A DNA stretch of 64,000 nucleotides, taken from positions 2,142,288-2,206,287 of the forward strand of contig JAVGVS010000053.1 of the NCBI GenBank assembly GCA_032718565.1, read 5' to 3'. The notes under the pieces are model-generated. The model worked only from the letters and a program-made list of their open reading frames with translations. It was not told the origin of the DNA and ran no database searches. The position numbers were made by a program, and so were the translations under genes. This document shows, one piece after another, positions 48,301-57,984 of this stretch (position 1 is its first letter; each line of letters opens with the position of its first letter). The stretch comes from Distichodus sexfasciatus (taxonomy: Eukaryota > Chordata > Actinopteri > Characiformes > Distichodontidae).

Positions 48301-50185
48301 TTCTTTACGCTACTTCTGAAGCCTTTATAAATGACAGTGAAAATGAATGTGGAGTGGCAGTCTCCCAGTCGCCACCCTGATTTGATTAAATATTCAAGTT
48401 TTCGTCTTTTTCTCCTTGGGAGCTGTTTAAGCTTTAAAGGCATTTTTGTGCAGAGAGACAGTTTTGGGAAAACATGTTGAAAGTTAATGTTAACACATTA
48501 AGGAACATAATTAATCTTGAAACAAACGTTTTTTTGTATTGCAAATTAGCCATATGACCAAATTTCCCCCAAGCTTCCAATGCTGATTAAAGCCTGGAGG
48601 AAAACATAATTTCGGGATATAGAAATGTTGACTCACATTCGCGTAATGCAATTATAAAGCAGATCTGAGTGACAAAGTCATATGGTGAATGAGTAAGGGG
48701 GGGCTCTAAGTATTGCATGAGGAGAATTGAAGGGTGGGGTACTCAAAAATATTTTTATATACAAAAGGTGGGGCCCTGCAGAAGCAGTCAGAGAACTTCT
48801 GGTATATAACATGATGAATAAGATTTACGTAGAGAATATTAATTTACTGGAACATCTTTTAAACTGCATACTATGGTGTATTTACATAGGAAATTCAACT
48901 AGTTGTGCATGGTATTATTATAACTTACCTAGTTCTTTCCCCATTTTCTTTAGATTGTCTAAATCATCAGACATGGAGTTGGAGAAGTCCATAAGGATGT
49001 ACAAGTCCAGAGGTCCACGAGTTGGCTCGAATACCTCCATTTCAATCTCTCTCTCATCTCCTGGCACCAGCGCCATCTGCATCATCTGGGGAGCCACTTG
49101 AGATCGCTTTGCTGAAGTGTCAATTTTTATATTCTGGAGAGAGAGGGATGGTGTATAAAATCCTTGAGCAGTGCATTTGGTTCATAATGAAAGTGGGTTG
49201 AGGTCAGTGTGTTTCTCACCTGTTGGGTGGACATGGAGCTTTGCACGGTCAGCAAATTAACACAACCTTGAACTCTCAGGTTCTCCAGCATGTCACAGCG
49301 ATAGTAATTAAAATCCTGCACCAGACCAGCAAAGACACATAAAAAATGTAATTCCACATGTTCCTCACTTATTGTTTGATGTGATGAGTCAATGCACTGA
49401 GACCATATTTATCTCTACAGAGGGATCTACCTTTAACACTCAACACCTGCTTCTGATTGTGTATTAAACACCTAAATGCAAAACAACTACAAATTCACAT
49501 TAGAAGAAACTTAAATAAAAAATATGGCAATATTTCAGATCAACAAAGATGCCAGACTCAGATCTGCTGTGCTGCTGACTGTAATCTAACACACCTTACC
49601 AAACCACAGTAGACACATCTTCAGAAACATTACAGCCAGGTGTGTTAGATTAGGGTCGGAACACCTTAAACTACTGTGGAAAATAACAAGGTGTGGAAAA
49701 GAGACAAGCTCAGGCACACACCATCAGACACGGTAATCTAACAAATATGAGGTTGTAAGGGTATGAGAGAGTTGTGTGTGTTGGCAGATTTCCCACCTCA
49801 TCTGAGCAGTAACCACAGCCCAGTCCAGCCTGCAGGCAAGTGGAGCAGTTAGCCGACCGGTCAGCTATACAGCGCCGCCCTGTGGACCAGAGGAGAACCA
49901 AAATGAGCCAAAAACCTGATTTTCCTGATGTGTTTGAAGAAGAGTTAAAGGTACCGTCTATTTACAGTGACAAGCAATGAGAGAACACTACTGTTTAAAA
50001 GGTGCAGTGCGCATACTATGGCTAATGCTAACAGGAAACTTTAGTCATGAGTGATGCTCTCTGTAGAGCTTAAATTCAGAAGTTAAAATGATTGAGAGGT
50101 TCTTACCATTGTCACCATGGCAGCACATCAGAGTTAGTAAGAAAAGTACAGCCACAACGCCGAGACGCAAGTCCCATCCTCCCAT
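25502..50185 (-). CDS. itgb4: Integrin beta-4, complete coding region, 42 exons
   Basis: Integrin beta-4 pairs with alpha-6 in hemidesmosomes, binding laminin outside and plectin/BP230 inside through a very long cytoplasmic tail. ATG is at 50185-50183 and TGA at 25504-25502. Exons 5' to 3': 50107-50185, 49797-49879, 49220-49315, 48929-49133, 47721-47817, 47459-47630, 46758-47021, 46462-46551, 46241-46360, 45798-45965, 45618-45694, 44596-44789, 43525-43628, 43352-43447, 43060-43189, 42834-42959, 42273-42379, 41676-41718, 40606-40800, 40414-40517, 40155-40213, 39922-39945, 39671-39819, 38640-38819, 37915-38063, 37545-37749, 36595-36915, 35895-36034, 34585-34765, 33631-33768, 32812-32994, 31849-31983, 30920-31105, 30317-30472, 29052-29216, 28612-28728, 28152-28301, 27242-27430, 26460-26615, 26194-26355, 25797-25913, 25502-25641. 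Total 5,952 nt, 1,983 residues, against 1,822 in the long human form; the surplus is mostly exons 27 and 35. All phases agree, so the model is internally consistent. Confidence 0.96.
26194..28301 (-). CDS. itgb4: itgb4 exons 37-40: fibronectin type III repeats 3 and 4
   Basis: Residues 1680-1898. FN3-3: ETPSRLVFSALGPTALRVSW, LLNGGDMKRVDITNPAQNSV and GWGPEREGVITIES. FN3-4: PGPLVFTALSPETLQLSWDK, NGEILGYVVTCEQ and VPYKFKVQAQTTQGFGPERE. The mammalian partners are BP180 and BP230 (family knowledge). Exon 39 ends at an atypical donor, gtcatt, but the frame and protein continue correctly. Confidence 0.94.
27610..28070. repeat. Dispersed repeat with acgatacaat-type start
   Basis: Starts near aattacgatacaatattata and ends near ttgatatattgttacaccct. 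A related stretch is at about 43850-44415, ending ctgatgtatcgtcacacccc. Both lie in itgb4 introns. Confidence 0.45.
28612..31983 (-). CDS. itgb4: itgb4 exons 32-36: connecting segment
   Basis: Residues 1427-1679, Ser/Thr-rich and presumably unfolded. Exon 32: PIIPDIPIVDAEAGDEYDSF, then RSPTPSSRPSVSD, which keeps the serines phosphorylated in mammals to disassemble hemidesmosomes. Exon 33: LDLRTVSWKLPADVIPHRLS (human LDLRRVTWRLPPELIPRLS). Exon 34: QSFLFPGGGGSLTRNISTSS. Exon 35 (29052-29216) has no obvious human counterpart: MSGGLHKEEVIMRKRSENRT, YYDSDGVRD. Exon 36: SYSLSSRARTQSEDINDALQ. Each exon is phase 1-1. Confidence 0.9.
29319..29812. mobile_element. hAT-type non-autonomous element, 494 bp
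   Basis: Starts cagtgttggagagtaacg and ends agtaaccatcccaacactg, with internal cgttact/agtaacg words near both ends. Flanks cacttagt and cttttagt match at 6 of 8 positions. Lies in the itgb4 intron between exons 34 and 35. Confidence 0.65.
32812..36034 (-). CDS. itgb4: itgb4 exons 28-31: fibronectin type III repeats 1 and 2
   Basis: Residues 1213-1426. FN3-1: IRLNWDPVANAKGYK, VKYWIYGDPESEAQEV and CDYEMRVCAYNALGDG. FN3-2: VPSEPGRLAFNVIGPTVTQL, SWAEPAEPNGVITEYEV, KVKIDNPKKRMLLIENLQPS and VGWGPYRDATINLATQP. This pair is the plectin actin-binding-domain docking unit in mammals, and key stretches match human closely. Confidence 0.94.
33331..33358. repeat. (TG)n microsatellite
   Basis: TG run following a short TA run in the itgb4 intron between exons 30 and 31. 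Confidence 0.9.
34152..34352 (+). repeat. tRNA-derived SINE, family B (V-SINE-like)
   Basis: Contains ggattcaaattctactccca, cttaaccccaagttgctgtc and a tail gattagagcgtctgctaaat. That tail resembles the common teleost V-SINE type end. It sits in an itgb4 intron in sense opposite to the gene. Confidence 0.7.
35228..35412. repeat. Long imperfect hairpin, probable MITE
   Basis: Left arm has ctttttgccaacgctttcct and aagaagacacacaatttgca; right arm has tgcaaattgtgtcttcttag and gagttggcaaaaaag. Arms are about 80 nt with a small loop, in the itgb4 intron between exons 28 and 29. Confidence 0.6.
36595..36915 (-). CDS. itgb4: itgb4 exon 27: additional Calx-beta-like repeat
   Basis: A 321-nt exon, phase 1 at both ends (107 codons), coding residues about 1106-1212. 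It aligns with the preceding Calx-beta domain: SFDLSDALYTIPVIR pairs with TFSRQDNVANIPISR, DLNGQLNFAPGDTEKNIVI with VDGDLTYAPGETQKMVAV, FQLQLFDP with FVMELSNL, and KTTLVNIV with RTTITLTD. Human ITGB4 has only a short linker here (from about RDPDELDRSF to SRKIHFNW). Acceptor ctgacag and donor ggag-gtgaga are good. Expression is inferred from the intact frame and splice sites only. Confidence 0.85.
37545..38819 (-). CDS. itgb4: itgb4 exons 24-26: canonical Calx-beta domain
   Basis: Residues 928-1105. Exon 24 links in with LQEGVESVDVQVPLFVKDED and QLLVEAIDVP. Exons 25 and 26 give the Calx-beta fold: YTFSRQDNVANIPISREI, TQVSYSTRDHTA, then DYVSVDGDLTYAPGETQKMV and YPRTTITLTD. This corresponds to the single Calx-beta domain of human ITGB4. 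Confidence 0.93.
38925..39440. repeat. Dispersed repeat with cttcaaga-aaaagaagt signature
   Basis: ttaggttcttgaagacgttt and, inverted, acatcttcaaggacctaaaa with agaagttcagctgccctcaa. Related pieces at about 1760-1960 and 36364-36412. Confidence 0.5.
39671..40800 (-). CDS. itgb4: itgb4 exons 19-23: membrane-proximal cytoplasmic region
   Basis: Residues 751-927. RMVGFKEDHYMLRQSLLTSD, LKGTDVVRWKVTDNV and VQRTKFR are near-identical to human. Exon 22 is a microexon of 24 nt (27 nt with the alternative acceptor) reading IQRNAGN. Exon 23 reads HNAIVNTVLTAPRASYPDI and LPGYYTVASD. Confidence 0.92.
40855..41185. mobile_element. hAT-type MITE with target-site duplication, 331 bp
   Basis: Ends cagtgttggggagtagct and aacttccccaacactg are inverted repeats of the hAT style. 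Flanking 8-mers actaatag (40847-40854) and acttatag (41186-41193) differ at one base, the expected 8-bp hAT duplication. The interior is rich in gtagct/agctac words, shared with several decayed copies in the ocln introns (about 11270-11350, 12289-12951, 19480-19630). Non-autonomous, inside an itgb4 intron. Confidence 0.75.
41676..42959 (-). CDS. itgb4: itgb4 exons 16-18: beta-tail end, transmembrane helix, Cys-rich juxtamembrane segment
   Basis: Exon 16 gives CEYRDEDDDCTYYYT (human CSFRDEDDDCTYSYT) and a Lys run. Exon 17 gives CPPG, then the TM helix FLWLIPLIMFLMLLLGLLLL (about residues 706-727) and [10 protein letters not shown]. The 43-nt exon 18 adds SCLAMLPCCACCAKG. The dense cysteines just inside the membrane correspond to the palmitoylated patch known in human beta-4. 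Confidence 0.94.
41795..42015 (-). repeat. tRNA-derived SINE, family A, reverse orientation
   Basis: Plus strand shows tgacctctgcatttgacccg, catgagaacctcagtggtat and aaccattacactaccaacta. It lies in the itgb4 intron between exons 17 and 18. Confidence 0.7.
43060..45965 (-). CDS. itgb4: itgb4 exons 10-15: cysteine-rich I-EGF repeats and beta-tail
   Basis: Residues 403-658 form the integrin stalk. Repeated Cys spacing is visible: VLCQTCDCEK, LVCGKCRCYDKWLGPFCNC, PCSGRGSCYCDTCYCES, RGRCSLGKCACDSGWTGEAC and CNGRGVCECGRCKCE. This is followed by the beta-tail start GRRSCVQCQAWKTGELKGDK and LVDELKE. Order and spacing follow human beta-4. Short CA-repeat introns separate these exons. Confidence 0.93.
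43850..44415. repeat. Dispersed repeat related to 27610-28070
   Basis: Shares the gtctgatgatgtcacaatgt-like start and the gtatcgtcacacccc end with the other copy, and includes one gatattgtgtcatat core. Confidence 0.45.
45065..45230. repeat. Dispersed repeat, copy 2 (inverted relative to 3820-3975)
   Basis: Contains tgcggtaaagctggtttatt and atgacaatgagcagaacaag. It lies in the itgb4 intron between exons 11 and 12, 41 kb from its partner. Confidence 0.6.
46241..49133 (-). CDS. itgb4: itgb4 exons 4-9: hybrid and beta-I (ligand-binding) domains
   Basis: The exons code residues 87-402. The beta-I metal site (MIDAS) reads DLYILMDFSNSMSDD, a D-x-S-x-S at about residues 135-139, identical to human. 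Also intact are [46 protein letters not shown], the beta-4-specific RNDEKCHLDTSGNY loop and NIIPIFAVTNHSLSYY. All metal-ligand residues I can recognise are present, so the headpiece should be functional. Exon 9 (Ser-rich YSSESSTSSSS) is the least conserved part. Confidence 0.94.
47055..47262 (-). repeat. tRNA-derived SINE, family A, rearranged
   Basis: The right part (about 47105-47262) is a reverse copy ending aacagttatgctaccagcta. The left 40 nt (ttagtggtgtagcggatagt) look like a forward head, so this may be two partial insertions joined. Confidence 0.5.
47991..48231. mobile_element. Snap-back MITE, 241 bp
   Basis: Left arm from catatgtgacccgatctgcc and right arm ending ggcagatcgggtcacatatg are near-perfect reverse complements for about 90 nt, with a short central loop. 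Lies in the itgb4 intron between exons 4 and 5. Confidence 0.75.
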
Positions 50186-50192
50186 TTCAGTC
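49220..50192 (-). CDS. itgb4: itgb4 exons 1-3: signal peptide and PSI domain
   Basis: Exon 1 holds 7 nt of 5'UTR after acceptor tttgcag, then MGGWDLRLGVVAVLFLLTLM-CCHG, a typical signal peptide probably cut near residue 24. The start ATG is the only one in the exon before the hydrophobic core. Exons 2 and 3 (residues 27-86) give the Cys-rich PSI module: RRCIADRSANCSTCLQAGLG, GCGYCSDE, then DFNYYRCDMLENLRVQGCV. The pattern matches the human CTECVRVDKDCAYCTDE region. Confidence 0.94.
50186..50192 (-). other. itgb4: 5'UTR remnant in itgb4 exon 1 (upstream non-coding exon implied)
   Basis: Minus-strand ttttgcag is followed by GACTGAA and then ATG. The acceptor so close to the start codon implies that transcription begins in a separate 5' exon further right, which I cannot place with confidence. 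Confidence 0.6.
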
Positions 50193-51334
50193 CTGCAAAA
50201 TGGTTCAGGTGAAGGCTGTTTTAGTTTGATTAGTGCAGACACTTGTTCACACATAAAGTTAAATGATCTATGTTACTATGTTACAGTCTCCCAGTGGCAA
50301 ATTTGGTTAAATGTCTATCTCAGTCAGCTTGTTCCTTTAGTTAACTTGCTTTCAAAAATCTGATGTTCTCACATTCAACAAACACCACTGTGTTCCACAA
50401 ATCTCCATCGCACTGGCATAAAGTAAATGGACTGTGTTTGGTTCTGCTCTTCAAAACCAGGATTTTGCACATCAGTAACACAAAAGCTGAGAGGTAGCGA
50501 TATCAGACACTTAGTTGCAGTTTCCAAAAGAACAAAATGTGTTTATTTTTATCACTGGAAAATTAGGGAGCAAAAGAGAACAGGTGACAGCTGATATCAA
50601 TAAAAATGTAGTGGAGTAAGATTGTTAGTCAATTTTTGTTCCACACACCAATACTCCTCCTACAGTTTTTGTGCTAGAAACTTTATTCCAACTCTAACAT
50701 GTGCAGTCTATTGCGGTGTGGGGTGCGTATATACAAGTTTTTGATACATGTACTTGTTCAGTCCATTTTTTGGTCTGTTTTTTCCCCATAGACTAAAATG
50801 ATCTTAAATTTCAACTCTTTATTGCACGGCTGCCATTCTTCACAATGCCACCAAATTTGATGTGATTCGAGGGCCCATGGGCTTCTTTGCATATCTGTAA
50901 CCTTCATGATCTGTGATTGTCTTTTTTGAATACTTTTTTCTGTTGTTTATTTTCCCCATAGGAAACTATTCGTTTTCTCCCATTAAGAATGAGAATGCCA
51001 CCTCACTGAACATACATCTGAATCTGTTTCAACCCAAACTCATCTTTTTCTTACTCTTATCATTCCTTGTTTGCTCCCCTTTAACTTCAATGCATGTTAC
51101 TTAAAGTCTTCCTACTCAGCCAGTTTTCATGAGCGATCACATTGGCATTTTCTTGCAGAAATGAATTTCCAGTTAGATTTGTAGTCAAGTAGAGGACAAG
51201 TTGTTGATATTGAAAATACTCTAAGTCTAAGTATAAAACTTAAAATTATTAAATAAATTACTCAAGTACAACACCCCACTGCATATTAGTAGATGTAATA
51301 ACACACATCACCCTAGTCTAGACCTTCACTCATT

Positions 51335-51712
51335 CATTGATTCATTATCTGAACCACTTAATCCCCATCGGGGTCGCGGGGACCGGAGCCTGTCCCAGGA
51401 ACTAAGAGCGCAAAGCGGGGACCGGAGCCTGTCCCAGGAGCTACGGGCGCAAAGCGGGGACCAATACATCACAGGGCACACACACTCACGCAATTCCAAT
51501 CTCATTCACACTTTATAGGGTTAATTTAGAGTCGCCAATTAACCTATATTGCATGCCTTTGAACTGTGGGAGCAAGCCGGAGCACCCAGAGAAAACCCAA
51601 GCGAACACGGGGAGAGCATGCAAACTCCACACAGAAAGGCCCAACGGCCAACCCAGGACTTTCTCGCTGTAAGGCGGCAGCGCTAACCACTGCGCCACTG
51701 TGCTGCCTAGCC
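51335..51712. repeat. Interspersed fish repeat with internal 39-bp duplication
   Basis: Carries the frequent teleost phrases gtcgccaattaacctatatt, gagagcatgcaaactccaca and aaccactgcgccactgtgct. The unit gcggggaccggagcctgtcc... (39 bp) occurs at 51376-51414 and again at 51415-51453. Family name not certain. Confidence 0.65.
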
Positions 51713-52589
51713 TAGACCTAATTTTACTAAGTAAAATAACATTGCATAAACACATTTTTTCTTATGAGGACCTCACATACCAAGACGTTCTCAGAAAGTC
51801 GCTCAAAAATCTGACCAATCTGACCAAACAATCAGGTCCTCAAAAGTACTAAAACCCTGCTGTGGACACCCGCTCTCACACATAAACACATCATACAAGC
51901 TCCACTAAGTTTGTGATTATTATAAACATGCAGGTGCACAAAGTCACAGTGGCATGAAAAAACATTTCCATTTGAACCCATTTAACATTCTTAATTCTAG
52001 TTTACCGCGGAGATGTGAGTCTACGCGGCTCCCTAACCGTGACCCATTCCTTAAATACACATGAACATTACCACATGTTCAATATTCTCTCTCTGCACAT
52101 CAAAGCTGGGCAGAGCCTGTCCATATATCAGTCAGACGGCAGTAAAAGCCGATGATACCACAGAAATTCTTCAGATATCCCCAACAGATGGGGAAAGACA
52201 AAGACAGATGAAACACACTAAATCCACACATTCTTTCAAAAATCACACACAGAAATCAGAAACCATTTTCCAAATGTTGCTTTTCTGATTTATTTTTCTC
52301 ATCTTGTTTCACAGTTAAGCTAATTTACACGTCAACAGATAAAAATGGAAGCTCCTCTCACCAGCTTTAGCCCTGTGATTACTGCTCTAGCTTGAGACTT
52401 TAACCACAAAACCTCACCGGAGATCTGTAGTGACTAAAAGTGTCGGAATTTCACTACAGAATGAGAAAGTGGGAAAAAAGAGAGGGAGAAAGAACGAAAG
52501 AGCGAGAGAAACATGTCAATCTGGGCCTTTGCACCTTATTGTGAAGGTGTTCATCAGCACATAAATCAACCTGCTTGAGTGTGTTTAGA

Positions 52590-52592
<3 letters not shown>

Positions 52593-52621
<29 letters not shown>
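52593..52621. repeat. (GT)n microsatellite
   Basis: About 14 GT units upstream of itgb4 coding exon 1. Confidence 0.9.
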
Positions 52622-52623
<2 letters not shown>

Positions 52624-53101
52624 GTAAAGCTATATTTCCCAGGACACAAGATTGCCAACAAAGCCACAAGTCTTCTATGGATACTTGAAACAATGAGACA
52701 ACATAGAGCAACACACACACACACTCACACATACACACACCGAGGCCAGATCTGTGAGTGTTTCAGTAAAGTCTGCTATAGCAAAAGGTGAACCACACCT
52801 ACAGAGGCCGGGGATGGGAAAACCAGCGGGAAAAGGTGTGGAGAGAAAAAGAATGAGAAGAGAGCTGCTGGTGTCATATTTCACTCTCAAACCCACTATA
52901 GACACACACACACGCACACATACACACTATCTGGGTAAGTAAAAGAAATGTTAAATGCACGAGTTCAAACTCACTCTATACAGTTTACTGAATGAACTAA
53001 TTGAGGGGAAACACACTGAGCAGAAAGAAAGACACACATTCACAGCTCCTAGATCCGTCTTTCAGGCTGCATCTGTTTCCAGTATGTACAGAAATGTACC
53101 A

Positions 53102-53106
<5 letters not shown>

Positions 53107-53137
<31 letters not shown>
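53107..53137. repeat. (CA)n microsatellite
   Basis: About 15 CA units upstream of itgb4 coding exon 1. Confidence 0.9.
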
Positions 53138-53139
<2 letters not shown>

Positions 53140-53879
53140 TTCTGTAAGTCTCTTCGGGCTGCTAAACGTGCTCTGTGTGTGTGTAAATTACACTTATTCA
53201 CTATTTAATCACACAAATGGTATGGTTATGAACTAGACTTAGATGTGTTATGAGAAAGAATAGATGTATGTTCTGTGTGAGCTGCATTCTATTTCTTTTT
53301 GCTATATTTGATGAGATAAGGCCAAAGTCATTAATAGATCTCCATGACAGGTCTGCATTCGAAAAGAAAGGAAAGAAAAACAATTTTGTCCAGAGCTCAG
53401 GTATAAAAGAGGAGAAACACACTCACATGTGGACTGCAACACAACACACCAAAGGCATTACACAAAACACCAGCACAAAAGTTTTGTTTGAGTGTGGATT
53501 ACAGAGCGAGAAAAAGAAAGAAAGAGAGAAAGAAGGACAGACTCATTTTTGAAAGAGATTGCAGGGCTCACAAACCTCTTAATGTGGCGTTTTCCCAATC
53601 CAAATGTCAAAGTCCAATTTAAAAATAAAATCAGAAGTAGAAATCCGCTCTTTCCTTTCTTGCCGCAGTGGAAGAAAATGTTTTTCACCAACTACCTCTA
53701 AAAAAAAATATATATATATATATATATTTATTTACGCTCTAAAATCTTCTTGCAGTTCAACTCTGTCCACTCTGGCCTTCTTTCTGTTAAATATTGACCA
53801 GTTTCTGCCCGGGCTCGCCCTGAGCTTTAAGTTAAGGCAAGGCAGAAGTTCCCAGAGCAGCACCCTGCAGAAGTGAAAG

Positions 53880-54000
53880 GCAGAGAGGCAGCTGTTGATG
53901 GGACGTGTGTTACTGTGTGAGAGAAAGAGCTGGGTTTTAAATCCCTCCTCTTCTCCTGGATCGGCGTCTCAGGTGGGCAGAAGGCTACTGCTGATGCCTC
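53880..54000 (-). promoter_or_regulatory. Candidate itgb4 promoter, weak evidence
   Basis: On the minus strand a TTTAAA TATA-like element (53941-53936) sits in GC-richer sequence about 3.7 kb upstream of the start codon. It is the most promoter-like stretch I see between itgb4 and sap30bp. No convincing donor could be assigned, so this is a guess to test against RNA evidence. Confidence 0.2.
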
Positions 54001-54484
54001 TTCCTCCGGCTTTCCTTTCTCCCTCTGCCTTTTGTGTGTGTGTGTGTGTGAGGTAACTTAACTGCACTTCTCCTGTTCACAGTAGCCACAACTTCCCCAA
54101 AACTCTCACATTCCTTCAGAGCGGCGTTCACCTGTGTGGACTTGAGAAGAGAGAGTGACAAATCTAAATGAGTGAGCGAGAGGAGGAGGGAGGGAAGGGA
54201 AAGAGAAAGAGAGTAGGGAAGGAGGGAAAAGGGAGGAGCCACTTGGGCAATCTTGTCTAGAGTGGCAGTCTGAAATTGCCTGTAGGGTACAAAGAATCAT
54301 CACTGTGCAGGAACAGGGATGGTGTCGTTATACATGCACTCAAAAAGCATGTTTGCACAAAACAAGGCGTACACACACTCACAAATGCTAAATGTCAGAA
54401 CTTTCTGTTGCCCTTCATTAAACTAGAAGCTGCAAACTAAGCCTAAATGTAATCTAATCCTATCCCTAAAATTGATTATAACCT

Positions 54485-54780
54485 AATCTAAGCTGATCCC
54501 TATTGGGGTTGCAGGAATCTGAGCCTATCCCAAAACTTTGGGACCAAGGCAGGCAACCACACACCGCAGGGTGTACACACTCACACTAACACACTCACAT
54601 ATGTATCTTATGCAGATAATTTAGAGTAAAATTGAATCACCAAACTGATTGTTTTGAATGGGAGGAAAGAGAGCACCCAAAGAAAACCCACATGAACAGG
54701 GAGGCAAACTTCACAAAGAAAGATCCCACAGTTGACCCTGGGCACTGAAACCAGAACCTTCTTGCTGTGAGGCTGTGAGC
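54485..54780. repeat. Degraded second copy of the interspersed fish repeat
   Basis: ctattggggttgcaggaatc, agcctatcccaaaactttgg and accttcttgctgtgaggctg align in order with the copy at 51335-51712. Confidence 0.55.
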
Positions 54781-55489
54781 CTTATATATATATAAGCACG
54801 GGTAGTATTAGACTGATGAGTTTCAATTCCATAGTAACTAGGGCTGAAACGATTAATTTGATTACAAAAAATGTTTGTTAAAAAAAAGGCCATTTTTCTA
54901 AGATCTAAGCTTTGTTCAATTCATTTCTGATAGTTGCAACCCTAATAGTAACTTTAGACACGCAATTAATATATTTAATGATAGTCTCTCCAAGACTCCT
55001 TATTTTTAAACAGTAAAAAAATTTTTCCTTATTTTCTGGCCCTCAGTAATAAATTCTAAGCCCCAGGCCGAGGATATGAGTCAGACAAGTTAATCAGAGC
55101 TTTAGGGAACAGCATCTGTGATGTGTCTTCCTAAACATCACCAACACTCCCGACACCATCGTGATGACAGACAGGTCCTCAGTGTAATGAGGAACTTGCC
55201 CACAGCTTGTCACAGAGCTATACATCTGAGTTATAATGTAAACTGTAAAATTGTAATTCTTATTCTTGGCGAATGGTTGATGATGGCCAAAGTCAGCCTG
55301 TGCGACAACAGAGGACATATTTTTCTACTACTATTACTACTACACATCATGAACTCATGAGGTCTAAAGAATGCCTCAGACAGATCAGAGAAAAGAGAGA
55401 GAGAGTGCAAGAGTGCATTCCTGTGTGGTGGGAACAAAGTCAAGTGGCTGGCAAGAACCTCTTTTTCTAGAGGTGACCCGATTCAGCCT

Positions 55490-55496
<7 letters not shown>

Positions 55497-55525
<29 letters not shown>
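55497..55525. repeat. (CA)n microsatellite
   Basis: About 14 CA units in intergenic DNA. Confidence 0.9.
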
Positions 55526-55527
<2 letters not shown>

Positions 55528-57984
55528 CAAAGGTGTACAATTACAAACTGTAGTCCTTCTGTTGTTCTGCACATTTTTGGTCAGCCACCCTTCAGGTTTA
55601 ACTTGCACCATCCAAAACCCAATCACCATACAGAATTTTGGGTACACAGCAAAGAGACATTAAAAGATGTTAAAAACACACACTAAACCTTTGATAATTT
55701 GAAGTAGACTATCTTAAATCATTCTAGAAATCTAGCTAGAACCATGTCTGGGAGCCACTCACATCTTATCATGATTCTTTTCAACATGTTTGGCAGATTT
55801 TTTGGCAGATGTCTTGTCATATTCATCCAATATATCTGAGGTGATTTTCCATTACAACTCACTTTATGTCTTTCTACCTTAACAATATCATTGTAAGAAG
55901 TAAATACCACAGTAGAAATTGTGGTAGTCATTTCTAAGACCACGTGTCTATAAGACAAAAATATTCATTAGAAGTGTAATCTATTCAGCAAGACACTTTA
56001 TATTGAAAAGGTCTATTTTTATTCAGTGGCGATTTTAACCTATTTTTAGTTTGAATTCAGCACCCCCTTAAAAATACTGAGGTAGCCAGTTCTCAAACCT
56101 TAGATTTGCCAAAATTGCTTATTAAAGATTAAATAAATGAAGACAGGCCCAAATGGAGCAGTACAATCCTTGCACAAGTCTGATCCTCCTTTGATTGGTT
56201 GACGTGTCTGTGATTGCCTGATTATTTTAATTCAAATGGGCATTTGAATGTACTTCAGACGTTATACGGCAAATTTCGGTGTCGTCATTCTCAACAGCGA
56301 AATGTAAAGGTGTGGCTAATGGAGTTAAAATAAATGGAAGGAACATATTAAAATACAGGTACAATAGTTGTGGGTCCTGTGGACAATTATAAAATTGACT
56401 TAATCCCATTTATTACGGAGTCCATTTTTGTGCACAACTGGGCAATGTTACAGTAGGCTTATCACATCTAGCCCACCAACGAATATTAAGAATGTGTCTT
56501 GCTAATAGCCTTTATGGTAAGCCTATCACCCAGCCAGCTTTTGTTTGAAAATGTAAGCAATTTCTAAAAGATCTTAAATCTGGACTAAACATGGCAACCG
56601 CACAATGTTCAAGTCAAGAGCCTCTGTCAGCACTGGGGGCTGAACACCCCTGAAGGTCAGATCCTAGCATCGCCCGTTTTTATTAGGAGAGGAATAGTTT
56701 TTTATTTGATATGAAAGGAAAAATTAAATCAGCATGTGATATTGTCTCATATCATTCATTGGCTCCTGAACTGAATGGAACTGAAATAGTATGGTAGCAC
56801 GTATCAGCAGATTGCAAACGCTTAGCATTATGTGAAAGAGCTGCATTTGATTAAATGACCTCTGATTTCACTTGGTGTAGTGAATTTTTCTCTCAATATT
56901 TTTTACACAAATGTAAAAAAAATCCAAATTCCTGGATATTGGTTTTAGTGTGTGTTAGGAGTAACAGAATGTTGTTTTTTACTCTCCTCATGTTTGGAAC
57001 TGTTTGCTCTTGTCTGGTAATCTGTCCTCGTGTCTTCATGCTGGATTTACGGTCAGTGCCTCTAAAAACAGCAGCTCAGTGTTGTCTGTGGGTCACAGGT
57101 TTGAGGTGTGTAAGGGATCGTCTTTTATTAAACTGCAATGTGTGGATGCTTCAATTCATCTGCAACAGAGCTGCAAGAAAAGATCCTGGTTGCAATTACA
57201 AAATGAATCAAATCCAAGGACACTTTTGGATCCATCGTCTATACTTAAGTACTTAATGATTTCTCGTTAATTACACAGATTTCATAATTGTGCCAAAACC
57301 TGTAGAGATTTGCAACATATAAGATCAAGTTCTTATGGATTAAAACATCTCATCTGTGAGATTGCAGCGTTGTGGATTAGGAAAATGCTTAAGTTTGGAG
57401 CTTAAGATAATTCCATCACCAGTTGCCACCCATTATGTCTGAGATAAGACTGCATTACAATACGCAGTGACAATATAAAGATTTAGACTGGATGGAGCAT
57501 AAATTCCATCATGATTTTTTTTGCATTGAAAAACCTTCTGAAACTTTACCTGAAAACCAGGTGCTGACCTGCTGAGTCAGCTAACACACTGCTAACACAC
57601 ACTCACACATAGTAAAACCATGGTAACTAGAAATCAGAGGAACCGTATTTTCCTTAACACTCAGAGCATTGAATACACAATGAATACAGAGTGAGTAAGT
57701 ACCCGGGTGTGTTCTGTGTGACTCAGTCAAAGCATCCTTCCCCTCCAGCACACACACACAACAAAGCCATTAAAATTTCACATGCATCGTTGAAATAATA
57801 CATCTATATATTTTTTTATAGCCTCTAGCCACTTATTTAATGCTCACTTCTTAAGACCTTTAACAGTAAATCTATTTAATGCTATAGTGCCACAGTATAT
57901 CAAATTAAAGTGAATGATCATGTCATTGTGAACACACCACAACACAGCACAGCACACAGCACCACAATGAAATGTGAAAAAGTA

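Larger units (their letters stand above)
50193..53880. other. itgb4 upstream region or first intron, no coding exon
   Basis: AT-rich DNA with one interspersed fish repeat (about 51335-51712), TG and CA microsatellites (52593-52621 and 53107-53137) and an AT run (53708-53728). Open frames here follow the simple repeats. Confidence 0.5.
54000..57900. other. Intergenic, repeats only
   Basis: Contains a GA-rich stretch (54165-54240), a second degraded copy of the interspersed fish repeat (about 54485-54780), a CA run (55497-55525) and a copy of a dispersed AT-rich repeat (about 56680-56830). Nothing gene-like was found. Confidence 0.45.

Noticed and set aside
56855..57256. 133-residue plus-strand frame, faintly like a retrotransposon tail (LQFICNRAARKDPG)
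   Set aside because: The resemblance is limited to a few residues, too weak to call a LINE fragment.
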